Source of the DNA: Lumbricus terrestris
Lineage: Eukaryota > Annelida > Clitellata > Crassiclitellata > Lumbricidae
Assembly (NCBI GenBank): GCA_949752735.1
Contig: OX457044.1
Location: 14,927,822-14,991,821, forward strand
DNA: 64,000 nucleotides
Direction: 5' to 3'
This document shows positions 63,441 to 64,000 of the stretch, in pieces. The position numbers were made by a program, and so were the translations under genes. Numbering within the stretch: position 1 is the first letter of the stretch; every line of letters begins with the position of its first letter. The notes below the pieces were generated by a model. The model made no database searches, had not been told where the DNA came from, and saw only the letters and a program-made list of their open reading frames with translations.

Positions 63441-64000
63441 GGCTCTCCAGTTTTTTATTGAGGGCTGACTTCCAAGGATAACCATTGACACCTCAATGAC
63501 TTCTTGGTAGTCGTCTCTGAAATTGACTTTAATTTCAGCAGTCTACTTGATGAAACTGATCGCTCTCTCACGGGAGGCTTCAGTAGCGGATACGACTTCC
63601 AGTACTCGTATGTTTTCACGTGTCACACCATCCCACACAGCTTTAAATCTCTTTAAGATTGGATTCTATTTTTGGATTAGATGGGCAAAAACACAAGATG
63701 AAGATTTTGGCTTAAATCAACTCCATCACTATGACGACAGCAGGCCAACCACAGGAACATTTTACATATCCTGTTTTCCAGAAAAACGTACACTTCACTA
63801 AAACGTCCGGTGTTGTGTCAAAGATCAAGTCTTAGCCATTATCAGCGAGTTTCAATAACTTCAGAAGATGATGAATGACCTTGGATTTAAATTATATCCT
63901 GTCATAGAGGGACAATTGGGCATACCAAAGAGTTTAGCGACACCATCACCTGAAACTAGCACTCAAAGGTGGTCAACATTTCCAGTGTACTGCAAGTGGT
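63441..64000. other. Unassigned sequence to window end
   Basis: A 92-codon plus-strand frame (63523-63801) has no recognised motif. Nothing else seen. Confidence 0.35.

Overview
This is eukaryotic nuclear DNA from a repeat-rich animal genome, most likely a marine invertebrate. The evidence is spliced genes with GT-AG introns (a DEG/ENaC-type channel and MAM domain exons), a protocadherin relic with a signal peptide, CR1/L2- and RTE-like non-LTR retrotransposons, hAT-type transposons, a gag-protease retroelement, a tRNA-derived SINE, and many micro- and minisatellites. An echinoderm, another invertebrate deuterostome or a lophotrochozoan would all fit, and I cannot choose among them. There is no bacterial operon structure, no CRISPR array and no recognisable free-standing tRNA or rRNA gene.

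Layout. 0-9 kb: non-coding DNA, microsatellites, a LINE 3' end carrying a hAT-type MITE, a palindromic TA-flanked element, an RTE-like LINE 3' end, and a ~140-bp tandem array split by a 961-bp hAT-type element. 9-15 kb: a three-level nest, in which an old CR1-like LINE was split by an almost complete CR1/L2-like LINE, itself split by a 165-bp MITE. 15-19 kb: a Mutator-type MITE and decayed repeats. 19.5-26.5 kb (minus strand): the only convincing host gene, consisting of the C-terminal exons of an ASIC/ENaC-like channel with two phase 1-1 MAM exons upstream on the same strand. 27.1-31.3 kb (plus): one uninterrupted ~1410-codon reading frame, mostly a 15-residue repeat, of unknown family. 35.3-41 kb: a ~1.4-kb tandem repeat. 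41.5-42.1 kb: a 30-bp minisatellite. 44.85-47.95 kb: a complete hAT element with 8-bp target duplications, one intron and a frameshifted transposase. 49.3-53.6 kb: a ~79-bp tandem array. 53.9-56.4 kb: an intronless protocadherin pseudogene carrying two SINE copies. 57.9-62.2 kb: a probable solo LTR and a gag-protease retroelement that ends in an exact 201-bp inverted copy of part of its own protease region.

The main leads are the MAM plus DEG/ENaC exon series, the repeat protein at 27-31 kb, and the palindromic octamer TAGGCCTA. The octamer occurs about 17 times where about one is expected, and in one paralogous pair it is directly seen as a 6-bp gain at a TA. No genes here form a pathway together. 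The host gene, the repeat ORF and the mobile elements look independent. Several of the longest open frames (25.5-25.9, 27.7-30.7 minus, 49.9-53.3 kb) are by-products of tandem repeats.
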